This document shows, piece after piece, positions 1 to 5,374 of a stretch of 5,374 bases of DNA; position 1 is the first letter of the stretch; each line of letters starts with the position of its first letter. The notes below the pieces were generated by a model. It worked only from the letters and a program-made list of their open reading frames with translations, was not told the origin of the DNA and did not search any database. This DNA is from an uncultured Eubacterium sp. (GTDB lineage Bacteria; Bacillota; Clostridia; Peptostreptococcales; Anaerovoracaceae). A program made the translations under genes and the position numbers. The stretch lies in NCBI GenBank assembly GCA_947367725.1, contig CANBFZ010000149.1:1-5374 (forward strand). Reading direction: 5' to 3'.

Positions 1-541
1 CAAACGGATCGTCCACCACCACTTCCGTAACAGTGTTCAACTTTCTTAGCGCACCGTGCAGTCCCTCTTTTCCGTCATGCTGCAGTACTGTTTCATATGT
101 ATCTTCTGAAAAGATCACAGGATGCCCGCAAATCCCCTTATGGCAGGGCAGCACCACCTGCCGTTCTGTCTCCGCCGCCGCATGCAGCAGTTTCTCTACC
201 GTATCCTGGCTTACTGCCGGAATGTCCACGGGCCACAGGATCAAATGCGCAGCCCTTTGGTGCATCTTGGCAAAGCCCATTTTAATAGAATCAAACATAT
301 GGGACTTCTTATAATCGCTGTTATATAACAGGTGCACCTCTTCTCCTGCCAGCGCATAACGGATATCCTCTGCCCGATAGCCTGTCACCACTGCAATTTC
401 CTCTACGCCGCTTGTCCGAAGCAGATGCAGAATGGAGTGCAGCGCCGTCCTGTCTCCAACAGGCAGCAGCGGTTTAAAACTTCCCATGCGAGAAGACAGC
501 CCCGCCGCCGGAACAATCGCGGCAAACTGTGTTTTCTCCAC
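1..541 (-). CDS. mocA: MocA-type molybdenum cofactor cytidylyltransferase, 3' end cut by the window
   Basis: This is an NTP-transferase (NTP_transf_3, MobA-like) protein; 180 complete codons are visible and the stop lies off the left edge. The N-terminus carries the nucleotide-binding signature PAAGLSSRMGSFKPLLP (residues 11-27), with the G-x-S-x-R-M-G-x-x-K pattern of MobA/MocA proteins. Further family marks are VTGY (52-55), WPVDIPAV (103-110, whose Asp is the expected Mg/nucleotide ligand) and GHPVIF (139-144). Members of this family transfer CMP (MocA) or GMP (MobA) onto molybdopterin in the cytoplasm. CMP is inferred here from the neighbouring xanthine-dehydrogenase-type flavin domain, not from a diagnostic residue. 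The start is GTG at 541, with AGGAGG eight bases upstream; no early in-frame ATG fits, because the first ones (residues 19 and 82) fall inside or after the signature. It begins 12 bp after the MoeA-like gene. Free-standing relatives are about 200 residues long, so only a short tail is missing unless a further domain follows. Confidence 0.9.
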   Translation of the reverse strand, partial: MEKTQFAAIVPAAGLSSRMGSFKPLLPVGDRTALHSILHLLRTSGVEEIAVVTGYRAEDIRYALAGEEVHLLYNSDYKKSHMFDSIKMGFAKMHQRAAHLILWPVDIPAVSQDTVEKLLHAAAETERQVVLPCHKGICGHPVIFSEDTYETVLQHDGKEGLHGALRKLNTVTEVVVDDPF

Positions 542-549
542 TTTATACA

Positions 550-555
550 CCTCCT
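550..555 (-). promoter_or_regulatory. Ribosome binding site of mocA, overlapping the upstream stop codon
   Basis: On the minus strand the site reads AGGAGG, a perfect Shine-Dalgarno core, eight bases before the GTG at 541. Its first two bases are the last two of the TAG stop (556-554) of the MoeA-like gene. A ribosome terminating there would sit on the next initiation region, which suggests translational coupling. This site fixes the non-ATG start of mocA. Confidence 0.85.
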
Positions 556-1570
556 AATACCGACCAAAGGTACAGTTGGGAAAATGACAACTTTCACATA
601 GCTGGCATAAACCACCCTCTGCCAGACGGAGCATATCCGCCTTTGTAATTGGGATTCCGGTAAAAAGCTGGGGCAGCAGTACGTCAAAGACGGTGACAGG
701 CAAACTGATCGCAGCCCCCGGCACACCGATGAGCGCGGTTTCTCCTAAATAGGATACCAACGTCATATTGCCCGGCTGACTGGGCACACCATAAGTAATG
801 ATGTGCGCGCCGCAGGCTTTGATCGCAGCAGGGGTCAAGTCATCCGGATCTACCGACATACCGCCAGAGAAAAATAGAAGTTCTGCACCCTGCTGCAAAT
901 ATGCCTGTGCAGCCTCTATTATCTGTTCCTGTCTGTCGTCACAGATCACTGCACCTAAAATTTCACAAGGATATGCAGACAGTTTCTTTCGCGCTACCTG
1001 TTCAAATTTATCTGGAATGCGCCCTTCAAAAATTTCTGATCCAGTGATGATGATGCCTGCCTTTTTCTTCTGATAAGGCACGAGGCTCCAAAGCTGCGAT
1101 TCTGCACATAGTGCTTCCGCCTGCAAGATTTGTGTTTCTTTGGTCACCAGCGGCACAATCCGCAGGGAAGCCAACCTGTCCCCCGGCTGTACGGGATAAT
1201 GATCGGGCAGTGTGGTAATGGTGATATCACCGATGCCATTGATGGCAGAAAGCAGCTCCAGATCCACCCGGAACATGCCGGCAGTATCTGCCCGCAGCAC
1301 CATTTTTCCTTCAGACGTTCCCTCAAAATGGGCGCCCGCCACTGGCGCCATTTTAGAAAGCCGCAGTGCGGCATCTTCTTCATGGAGTTCTCCTGCTGTT
1401 TCCTCCCAAATAAAAACATGCCGCTTGCCGATAGAAAGCAACTTTTGAATATCTGCCTCTGCAATCACATGACCCCGCCGAAACGCGGCACCTTTAAAGC
1501 CATCTCGCATAGCGGTGATATCGTGACACAAAGTCTGCCCTATGGCATCCTCTACTCTGATTTTTTTCAT
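554..1570 (-). CDS. MoeA-like molybdopterin-binding protein with a C-terminal cysteine cluster
   Basis: This 338-residue protein has a MoCF_biosynth (MoeA/MogA-type) molybdopterin-binding domain at about residues 165-310. Visible motifs are IITGSEI (174-180), SGGMSVDPDD (235-244, the counterpart of the MoeA SGG-x-S segment) and GVPGAAISLP (282-291, the counterpart of the MoeA GLPGNP loop). The N-terminal 160 residues resemble the MoeA entry region only loosely, and at 338 residues the protein is shorter than a typical MoeA of about 400. The C-terminus is unusual: Cys322, 325, 328 and 333 form CX2CX2CX4C just before the end. A role in molybdopterin binding, metal insertion or cofactor hand-over is inferred; the exact reaction is unknown. 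The chosen ATG at 1570 has GAGAGG about nine bases upstream and lies 17 bp after the modC stop. A longer in-frame start at 1768 would overlap modC by 181 bp and has no support. It is cotranscribed with modC and mocA by spacing. Confidence 0.87.
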   Translation of the reverse strand: MKKIRVEDAIGQTLCHDITAMRDGFKGAAFRRGHVIAEADIQKLLSIGKRHVFIWEETAGELHEEDAALRLSKMAPVAGAHFEGTSEGKMVLRADTAGMFRVDLELLSAINGIGDITITTLPDHYPVQPGDRLASLRIVPLVTKETQILQAEALCAESQLWSLVPYQKKKAGIIITGSEIFEGRIPDKFEQVARKKLSAYPCEILGAVICDDRQEQIIEAAQAYLQQGAELLFFSGGMSVDPDDLTPAAIKACGAHIITYGVPSQPGNMTLVSYLGETALIGVPGAAISLPVTVFDVLLPQLFTGIPITKADMLRLAEGGLCQLCESCHFPNCTFGRY

Positions 1571-1587
1571 CTCTGTTTTCCTCTCTC

Positions 1588-2658
1588 TTACTCTGTCAAC
1601 AGCATCACAGATTCTGGCGGTACATAAATCTCCACCTGGTGCGCTTGCCACTGCACTTTTTGCCCTGCAAATACCCGGCAGCGCAAGACGGTACCTTCCC
1701 GTGCGCCAAAGGGTCTCAGCAAAAGAATCTGACAGTCTGGATTTTCTAGCTGTCCTTCTACCGTGCATCTGCAGCGGTTTTCAGTAGGATCTGTTGCCTC
1801 TGCCAGTCTGATATCGGTTTCTCTAATCCCAATATAGCATGACGTCTGCTGCCTGCCCTGTATGTCTGCTGCAGATGGTTCCAAAAGTTCCAAATTCCAG
1901 TCCAGTGCCTGCACATAGCCTGTTTGATTTCTGATTGCCCTGGAAAAATTGCTGCAGCCTAAAAGCCGCGCGCTATTTCTAGTTTTTGGATTCTGATAGA
2001 CTGCCGCTTTTTCGCCAATGATTTCTATTACACCCGCCCCCATCACTGCAAGGCGCGCTGCCATGCGGTAGCTTTCTGCCATGTCATGAGAAACCAAAAT
2101 GGCTGTCTTTCCAAATTCTTTTAGCAGCATACTGACTTCCTGCTCCATCTGCAGCCGAAGATGGGAATCCAGCGCGGAAAAGGGTTCGTCCAAAAGCAAA
2201 ATTTCAGGCGCAGACAACAGCATTCGCGCCAGTGCGGTCCGTTGTTTCTGTCCGCCGGAAAGCTGTGCAGGATACTGGTTTTCTAAATGTGCCAAGCCCA
2301 TTTTCTGCATCATATCCAAAGCCAGTTTCTTGCGCACCGCCTTTTCACTGCGGCAAGCGCCTGCTGCCACGTTTTCCAGTACCGTCATTTGTGGAAACAG
2401 GGCATAATCCTGAAACAAAAGTCCTGCACGTCGCTGCTGGGGCGGCAAGTTGATGCCTCTGGCAGAATCAAATAACACTCGATTGTTGAGTACAATCCTG
2501 CCTCGATCCGGCGTTTCGATCCCTGCAATGCACTTTAGCAGCATCGTCTTTCCGCATCCGGAAGGCCCCAGCACTGCCAGCGTTTCTTCGCCTGCTTGAA
2601 AATGCACAGCAAGCTGAAAATTCCCCAGTTTCTTTTCAAACTCTACTGCAATCGCCAC
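1588..2658 (-). CDS. modC: Molybdate ABC transporter ATP-binding protein ModC
   Basis: This cytoplasmic ATPase powers molybdate import through ModB. The 356-residue protein has all the ABC motifs: Walker A GPSGCGKT (31-38), Q-loop Gln83 in LLFQDYALFP, signature LSGGQKQR (133-140), Walker B ILLLDEP (153-159), SALD D-loop (161-164) and the switch His191 in VSHD. Residues from about 232 onward form a C-terminal accessory region containing the segment YIGIRETDIRL, like the GxR segment of TOBE-type regulatory domains in ModC/CysA-type ATPases. The start is taken as GTG at 2658: it has an AAAGGGGG ribosome site eight bases upstream, it begins right before the conserved strand leading to Walker A, and it gives a typical ModC length. 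It overlaps the last 16 bases of modB in another frame, as expected for coupled subunits. Sulfate or other oxyanion ATPases look similar; the adjacent ModA makes molybdate (or tungstate) the best call. Confidence 0.93.
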   Translation of the reverse strand: MAIAVEFEKKLGNFQLAVHFQAGEETLAVLGPSGCGKTMLLKCIAGIETPDRGRIVLNNRVLFDSARGINLPPQQRRAGLLFQDYALFPQMTVLENVAAGACRSEKAVRKKLALDMMQKMGLAHLENQYPAQLSGGQKQRTALARMLLSAPEILLLDEPFSALDSHLRLQMEQEVSMLLKEFGKTAILVSHDMAESYRMAARLAVMGAGVIEIIGEKAAVYQNPKTRNSARLLGCSNFSRAIRNQTGYVQALDWNLELLEPSAADIQGRQQTSCYIGIRETDIRLAEATDPTENRCRCTVEGQLENPDCQILLLRPFGAREGTVLRCRVFAGQKVQWQAHQVEIYVPPESVMLLTE

Positions 2659-3326
2659 TTGCCTGTCCCCCTTTTCTCCTGTTTTTCCAATCGGTTCACA
2701 GCAAGCAGCACAACGAAAGAGATGCCCAGATTCACAAGCACCCACTTACCTGTCAGTTCGGTTTGCCCGGTCTGCCACAGTTGATAAACCGTAGTTGAAA
2801 TGGTAGCAGTTTTACCCGGCATATAGCCTGCTACCATACTGGTCGCACCATATTCTCCCAGGGCTCTGGCAAAGGCCAGCACCATGCCTGCAAGGATTCC
2901 CTGCCTGCAGCACGCCATGCGAATGTGCCAAAAAATATATGTATTGGTTAGCCCCAGCGTTTTACCTGCGTAAGCCAGATTTTCGTCAAAGGATTCAAAT
3001 GCGCCCCGCGCCGTCCTGTACATCAGCGGAAAAATTACCACCACAGTGGCAAACACAGCAGCCCACCACTGCATGGTTAATTTGACAGCAAAAGTCTCAA
3101 GTAGAAAGTTTCCAAGTAAACGCCTAGGTCCCAGCACCCGCAGCAAAAGAAATCCTACCACTGTCGGCGGCAGCACCAGCGGCAAAGTCAAAAGCACATC
3201 CAATGCGCCTTTTGCCATGGGAGGCAGTTTGGAAATATAGTAAGCAGCGGCAATGCCTGTAAAAAATACCACACCGGTACTGAGCAAGGCGATGCGCAGC
3301 GAATTCAGCAGTGGATACCAATCCAT
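2643..3326 (-). CDS. modB: Molybdate ABC transporter permease ModB
   Basis: This 227-residue integral membrane subunit forms the molybdate channel together with ModC. Hydrophobic spans are visible near residues 10-32, 41-63, 86-105, 142-164 and 194-211, matching the roughly five-helix ModB layout. The segment TLPLVLPPTVVGFLLL (47-62) and the cytoplasmic coupling loop AYAGKTLGLTNTYIFWHI (118-135), followed by LAFARALGEYGATSMVAG (150-167), are characteristic of ModB/CysT-type permeases. The loop continues IRMACC where many relatives have an I-x-L-P segment; this is a small deviation. The ATG at 3326 is preceded by AAAGGAGAG (3333-3341) with eight bases between GGAG and the start, and it begins MDWYPLLNSL, a normal ModB N-terminus. 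A TTG at 3374 in the same frame is rejected. It sits 115 bp after modA and overlaps modC by 16 bp. Confidence 0.94.
   Translation of the reverse strand: MDWYPLLNSLRIALLSTGVVFFTGIAAAYYISKLPPMAKGALDVLLTLPLVLPPTVVGFLLLRVLGPRRLLGNFLLETFAVKLTMQWWAAVFATVVVIFPLMYRTARGAFESFDENLAYAGKTLGLTNTYIFWHIRMACCRQGILAGMVLAFARALGEYGATSMVAGYMPGKTATISTTVYQLWQTGQTELTGKWVLVNLGISFVVLLAVNRLEKQEKRGTGKWRLQ
2667..2674 (-). promoter_or_regulatory. Ribosome binding site that sets the GTG start of modC
   Basis: On the minus strand the site reads AAAGGGGG and ends eight bases before the GTG at 2658. A second purine stretch, AGGAG at 2676-2680, lies further upstream and is too far away to be the main site. The element lies inside the 3' end of modB, so modC initiation would depend on or follow modB translation. 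Confidence 0.65.
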
Positions 3327-3362
3327 GTTTTGCTCTCCTTTATCATCCTGTTTCGACGTCCC

Positions 3363-3383
3363 AAATGACTGCAACAGTCATTT
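3363..3383 (-). other. Perfect hairpin between modA and modB
   Basis: The arms AAATGACTG (3363-3371) and CAGTCATTT (3375-3383) are perfectly complementary around a 3-base loop, in the 115-bp gap after modA. No run of T follows on the minus strand, so it is not a standard intrinsic terminator. In transporter operons such structures often shield the binding-protein message from 3' decay or reduce read-through, giving more ModA than ModB/ModC; that role is inferred here. Being a palindrome, it could instead be a protein-binding site. A 7-base direct repeat, TTTCGAC, occurs at 3351-3357 and 3381-3387 around it. Confidence 0.6.
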
Positions 3384-3441
3384 CGACACAATCTGCAAAC
3401 TGCACGGCAGAAAAATTTCAAAGTGTCCCTTACACAGGCAA

Positions 3442-4242
3442 TCATCGTACGCTGATGGGGGAAAATCCGTAGTCTGCAAATACCTTTGCGGCTTTTTTGC
3501 CCTGCAGAAAAGCCAAAAATGCGTCGGCCGCTTCCAGCTGCTTTGATGTGTTAAGGCGCGCTGCCGGATAAATGACCTGCCCGCACATACTGGCGTCTGC
3601 TTCTGCAACTACCTTTAACCCTGCCGCATACGCATCGGTCGCATAGACCATGCCGCAGTCCACGAGCCCTTCGGAAATTTGTGTTGTTACTTCTTTTACG
3701 TTGCTGCCATAGGTAATCACGCCCGCCTCAGCCAGCGCTGCTTCTTCCAGCTTTAGGTAAGACAAAATCTGCTGGGTATACTGTCCTACCGGTACTTCAC
3801 GATTTCCCATGGCAAAGAGTACCTCTCCCGCTGAAAGCGCGCTTTGTAAATCCTCATAAGAATGGATGCCTGCAGGATTTCCTTCTGGCACTGCCAGCAC
3901 CACTTTGTTTTCCAGCAGATCAAAACGATCATCCGCGATACGTTCAGAAAGCGCGTCCATCTGCTGCTGTGCTGCCGAAAGGAAGATATCGCAGTCTGCT
4001 CCCTCTGTAATCTGTGTCAGCAATGTCCCGGAAGAACCAAACTGAAATTGCAGCTTCACATCGTTGTGTTCTGCCATATAAATATCTCCCAGCTCCGTCA
4101 GCACTTCCGTCAAAGAAGCGGCTGCAAACACGGTCAGTTCCGTATCTCCGCTTTCTGCCTCTTCCTTTCCACTGCAAGCTATAAAAAGCAGCGCTGCTGC
4201 ACAGATACATGCCGCTGCCAAAAATATCTTTCTCTGTTGCAT
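3442..4242 (-). CDS. modA: Molybdate-binding lipoprotein ModA
   Basis: This extracellular, membrane-anchored receptor delivers molybdate (possibly also tungstate) to ModB. The 266-residue protein starts with a lipoprotein signal: a basic QQRK stretch, a hydrophobic core, then LLFIAC with Cys23 as the likely lipidated residue. The mature part follows the ModA pattern: LTVFAAASLTEVL (37-49), FGSSGTLLTQI (68-78), CDIFLSAAQQQMDAL (84-98), ENKVVLAVP (111-119), VPVGQYTQQIL (150-160) and NVKEVTTQISEGLVDCGMVY (181-200) followed by ATDA. By comparison with the E. coli protein, Ser43, Ser70/71, Val152, Val182 and Tyr200 sit where the anion-binding residues are expected. The ATG at 4242 has GGAG eight bases upstream. 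It is the first gene of the operon and lies directly behind a ModE-like palindrome, so molybdate-dependent repression is plausible. The two-lobe fold is inferred from family membership. Confidence 0.95.
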   Translation of the reverse strand: MQQRKIFLAAACICAAALLFIACSGKEEAESGDTELTVFAAASLTEVLTELGDIYMAEHNDVKLQFQFGSSGTLLTQITEGADCDIFLSAAQQQMDALSERIADDRFDLLENKVVLAVPEGNPAGIHSYEDLQSALSAGEVLFAMGNREVPVGQYTQQILSYLKLEEAALAEAGVITYGSNVKEVTTQISEGLVDCGMVYATDAYAAGLKVVAEADASMCGQVIYPAARLNTSKQLEAADAFLAFLQGKKAAKVFADYGFSPISVR

Positions 4243-4253
4243 GCGTTTTTCTC

Positions 4254-4277
4254 CGTTATCGTTTCAAAAGAATAACG
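4254..4277 (-). promoter_or_regulatory. ModE-like operator in front of modA
   Basis: The sequence is a perfect inverted repeat CGTTAT-N12-ATAACG. It begins 12 bases before the modA ATG and touches the GGAG ribosome site. As I recall it, the E. coli ModE operator at modABC has the same half-sites and the same 12-base spacing, which is why this is called ModE-like. A nested repeat, ATCGTT-N10-AACGAT, overlaps it. A weak -10-like TATTCT lies inside the repeat on the minus strand, but no good -35 pairs with it; TATAAG at 4321-4326 is another candidate. A bound repressor here would block transcription initiation or elongation into modA. No modE gene is in the window. Confidence 0.6.
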
Positions 4278-4284
4278 ATTTTGG

Positions 4285-4311
4285 GAATAAAACAGGAGAT
4301 TTGACTCCTGT
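4285..4311 (-). terminator. Terminator-like hairpin between the oxidoreductase gene and modA
   Basis: On the minus strand ACAGGAG (4311-4305) pairs with CTCCTGT (4298-4292) across a 6-base loop, and TTTTATT follows. The 7-bp stem is short but GC-containing, and the T-rich tail is right for an intrinsic terminator. It lies 31 bp after the stop of the upstream oxidoreductase gene and would separate that transcript from the mod operon. If the mod promoter is the TATAAG at 4321-4326, the hairpin would instead fall at the start of the mod leader and could act as an attenuator. Confidence 0.5.
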
Positions 4312-4342
4312 AGTATTCTGCTTATATTCATAGGTAATAAGA

Positions 4343-5374
4343 TTATGGCATTGATATGAGTTTCTCTAAGGTTCTGCGCGTTAGAACCTGCAGCAGATGC
4401 ACCTTGTATGCATTTTCTGCCAGAGGCACACAGTCCGCTACAGCAAGTGCCGCTGCTTCCTCTGCCACCTCCCGTGTCAATTCTTTTCCACGCAAGAAAT
4501 CTTCCACCTGATGCATCCGTTTTGGCACTGGTGCCGCTGCACCGAATACCACTCGAATCTCAGAAATCTTCTGCCCGTCCATATGAGCATTTATGGCAAT
4601 GCTTAGAATCGGGAAGTCGATAGACTTTCTGGTTCTGTGCTTATCATAAATCTGTTTATTTCCAGCTGCGGCTCTCGGCACTAAAATCTTCGTGACCAGT
4701 TCACCTTTTTCCAGCACCGTGGAACCCATGACAGCCGCCTTAAAGAACTGCTCTGCCGGGATTTCTCTTTCATTGGTCACAATTACCGCATCGAGGGCAA
4801 TCAGCGCTGTTCCCACATCCGTAGGGCTGACCGCTACACAGCCGCAGTTTAAACACCGCTGTGCTTCCTGCAGAATTTCTTCTATATGGAGCGTGGTGGA
4901 AATCTCCTTGTATAGTTCTCGTTCTGCCAGCGGTGCATTGGCAGTCTTTGCCTTTTCTGTCTTTTGCAGTGCATAAGGACTGAAAGATACGCGTTCGCCC
5001 CGCTCCGTCTGCACCACCTCTTCCATGCCGCCGATGGTTTCACAGATTGACTTGGCGCAGTTTCTGCCCTGGAAAATGGCTTTGACTGCTGTCGCAGGTC
5101 CGTAAGCCGCATCACCGGCTGCAAAGATGGCCTCTTCAAAGGTCTTTCCGCTTTCCCGTTCAGAAAGGGCAATGAGTCTGCCACCGCTGCTAAGGAATTC
5201 AAATCCTTCCAAATCGATGGTCTGTCCGATGGCAACAACCACGTTGTCCGCATCAAGCAGGCGGGTAATCCCTTCCACCGGCGCAATATTGCCAAGCCCC
5301 GTTTCTTCTTCGTCAATTTTCTGCATCTGCTGCAGCACCAGGGATTTGACCTCTCCGTTTTCGCCTTTGATGAC
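4343..5374 (-). CDS. FAD/NAD(P)-dependent oxidoreductase: GltD-like module fused to a molybdenum-hydroxylase flavin domain, N-terminus missing
   Basis: The reading frame is open to the right edge, so this is the C-terminal 343 residues of a longer protein. Visible residues 1-120 match the end of a GltD/YgfK-type pyridine-nucleotide oxidoreductase: NNVVVAIGQ-like DNVVVAIGQ (43-51) and the FAD-contact segment FAAGDAAYGPATAVKAIFQG (84-103). A linker leads to EAQRCLNCGC (170-179), a possible Fe-S ligand set. The rest resembles the flavin subunit of xanthine-dehydrogenase-family enzymes: SPTDVGTALIALDA (183-196), IPAEQFF (205-211) and a CO_deh_flav_C-like domain (about 240-340) with IRVVFGAAAPVPKR. 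Only the second half of the usual FAD_binding_5 region is present, directly after the Cys motif. The protein likely moves electrons between NAD(P)H and a molybdenum hydroxylase; the substrate is unknown. It ends 100 bp before modA and seems to be a separate transcription unit. Confidence 0.85.
   Translation of the reverse strand, partial: VIKGENGEVKSLVLQQMQKIDEEETGLGNIAPVEGITRLLDADNVVVAIGQTIDLEGFEFLSSGGRLIALSERESGKTFEEAIFAAGDAAYGPATAVKAIFQGRNCAKSICETIGGMEEVVQTERGERVSFSPYALQKTEKAKTANAPLAERELYKEISTTLHIEEILQEAQRCLNCGCVAVSPTDVGTALIALDAVIVTNEREIPAEQFFKAAVMGSTVLEKGELVTKILVPRAAAGNKQIYDKHRTRKSIDFPILSIAINAHMDGQKISEIRVVFGAAAPVPKRMHQVEDFLRGKELTREVAEEAAALAVADCVPLAENAYKVHLLQVLTRRTLEKLISMP

Noticed and set aside
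33..328. Overlapping plus-strand ORFs opposite mocA, and similar plus-strand ORFs elsewhere in the window
   Set aside because: They are antisense to well-identified genes, their translations are low in family-like patterns, and they overlap each other in several frames.
1571..1768. In-frame N-terminal extension of the MoeA-like gene to an ATG at 1768
   Set aside because: It would overlap modC by 181 bp, the extra 66 residues resemble no part of the family, and the ATG at 1570 has its own ribosome binding site just after the modC stop.
2659..2745. Extension of modC to a GTG at 2745
   Set aside because: The extra 29 residues lie out of frame within modB coding sequence and do not resemble ABC ATPases. 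The GTG at 2658 has a better ribosome site and gives the normal ModC length.
3327..3374. Extension of modB to a TTG at 3374
   Set aside because: The added 16 residues are hydrophilic and cover the intergenic hairpin, and AAAGGAGAG is correctly placed for the ATG at 3326.
3351..3387. The TTTCGAC direct repeat as an attachment site or mobile-element scar
   Set aside because: Seven bases repeated once, 30 bp apart, is easily chance, and no integrase, transposase or terminal repeat is nearby.
3378..3608. Minus-strand small ORF across the end of modA and the gap
   Set aside because: Most of it is another frame of modA; it has no recognisable domain and no supporting ribosome site that I can see.
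4243..4342. A molybdenum cofactor riboswitch in the modA leader
   Set aside because: The whole gap is 100 bp and is filled by a short terminator-like hairpin and a palindrome. I see no multi-stem aptamer architecture; a covariance-model search with the Moco RNA model would settle this.

Overview
The window holds a compact, entirely minus-strand block of molybdenum genes, most likely from an anaerobic Gram-positive bacterium of the class Clostridia. This taxonomic guess rests on three things: strong AGGAGG/GGAG-type ribosome binding sites, a lipoprotein-type ModA, and an anaerobe-style oxidoreductase made of a GltD-like module fused to a xanthine-dehydrogenase-type flavin domain. No species can be named from the sequence alone.

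In transcription order (right to left) the layout is as follows. At 5374-4343 lies the C-terminal part of a large FAD/NAD(P)-dependent oxidoreductase, cut by the window edge. At 4342-4243 is a 100-bp control region with a terminator-like hairpin and a ModE-like palindrome, CGTTAT-N12-ATAACG. Then come modA (4242-3442, molybdate-binding lipoprotein), a 115-bp gap with a perfect 9-bp-arm hairpin, modB (3326-2643, permease), modC (2658-1588, ATPase, GTG start overlapping the end of modB), a MoeA-like molybdopterin-binding protein with a cysteine-rich tail (1570-554), and a MocA-type molybdenum cofactor nucleotidyltransferase (GTG start at 541, running off the left edge).

The five genes from modA to mocA are spaced by 115, -16, 17 and 12 bp, so they look like one operon. 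Molybdate would be captured by ModA and imported by ModBC. The MoeA-like protein would handle molybdopterin or metal insertion, and the MocA-like protein would add CMP to give the dinucleotide cofactor used by xanthine-dehydrogenase-family hydroxylases. The upstream oxidoreductase carries the flavin-subunit C-terminal domain of that same enzyme family and plausibly passes electrons to or from such a hydroxylase. The catalytic molybdenum subunit itself is not in this window.

No gene-free stretch exceeds about 115 bp. No RNA gene, mobile element, CRISPR array or plus-strand gene is supported. The pathway is recognisable from known families. The least ordinary points are the E. coli-like ModE operator geometry, the domain junction in the oxidoreductase, and the CX2CX2CX4C tail of the MoeA-like protein.
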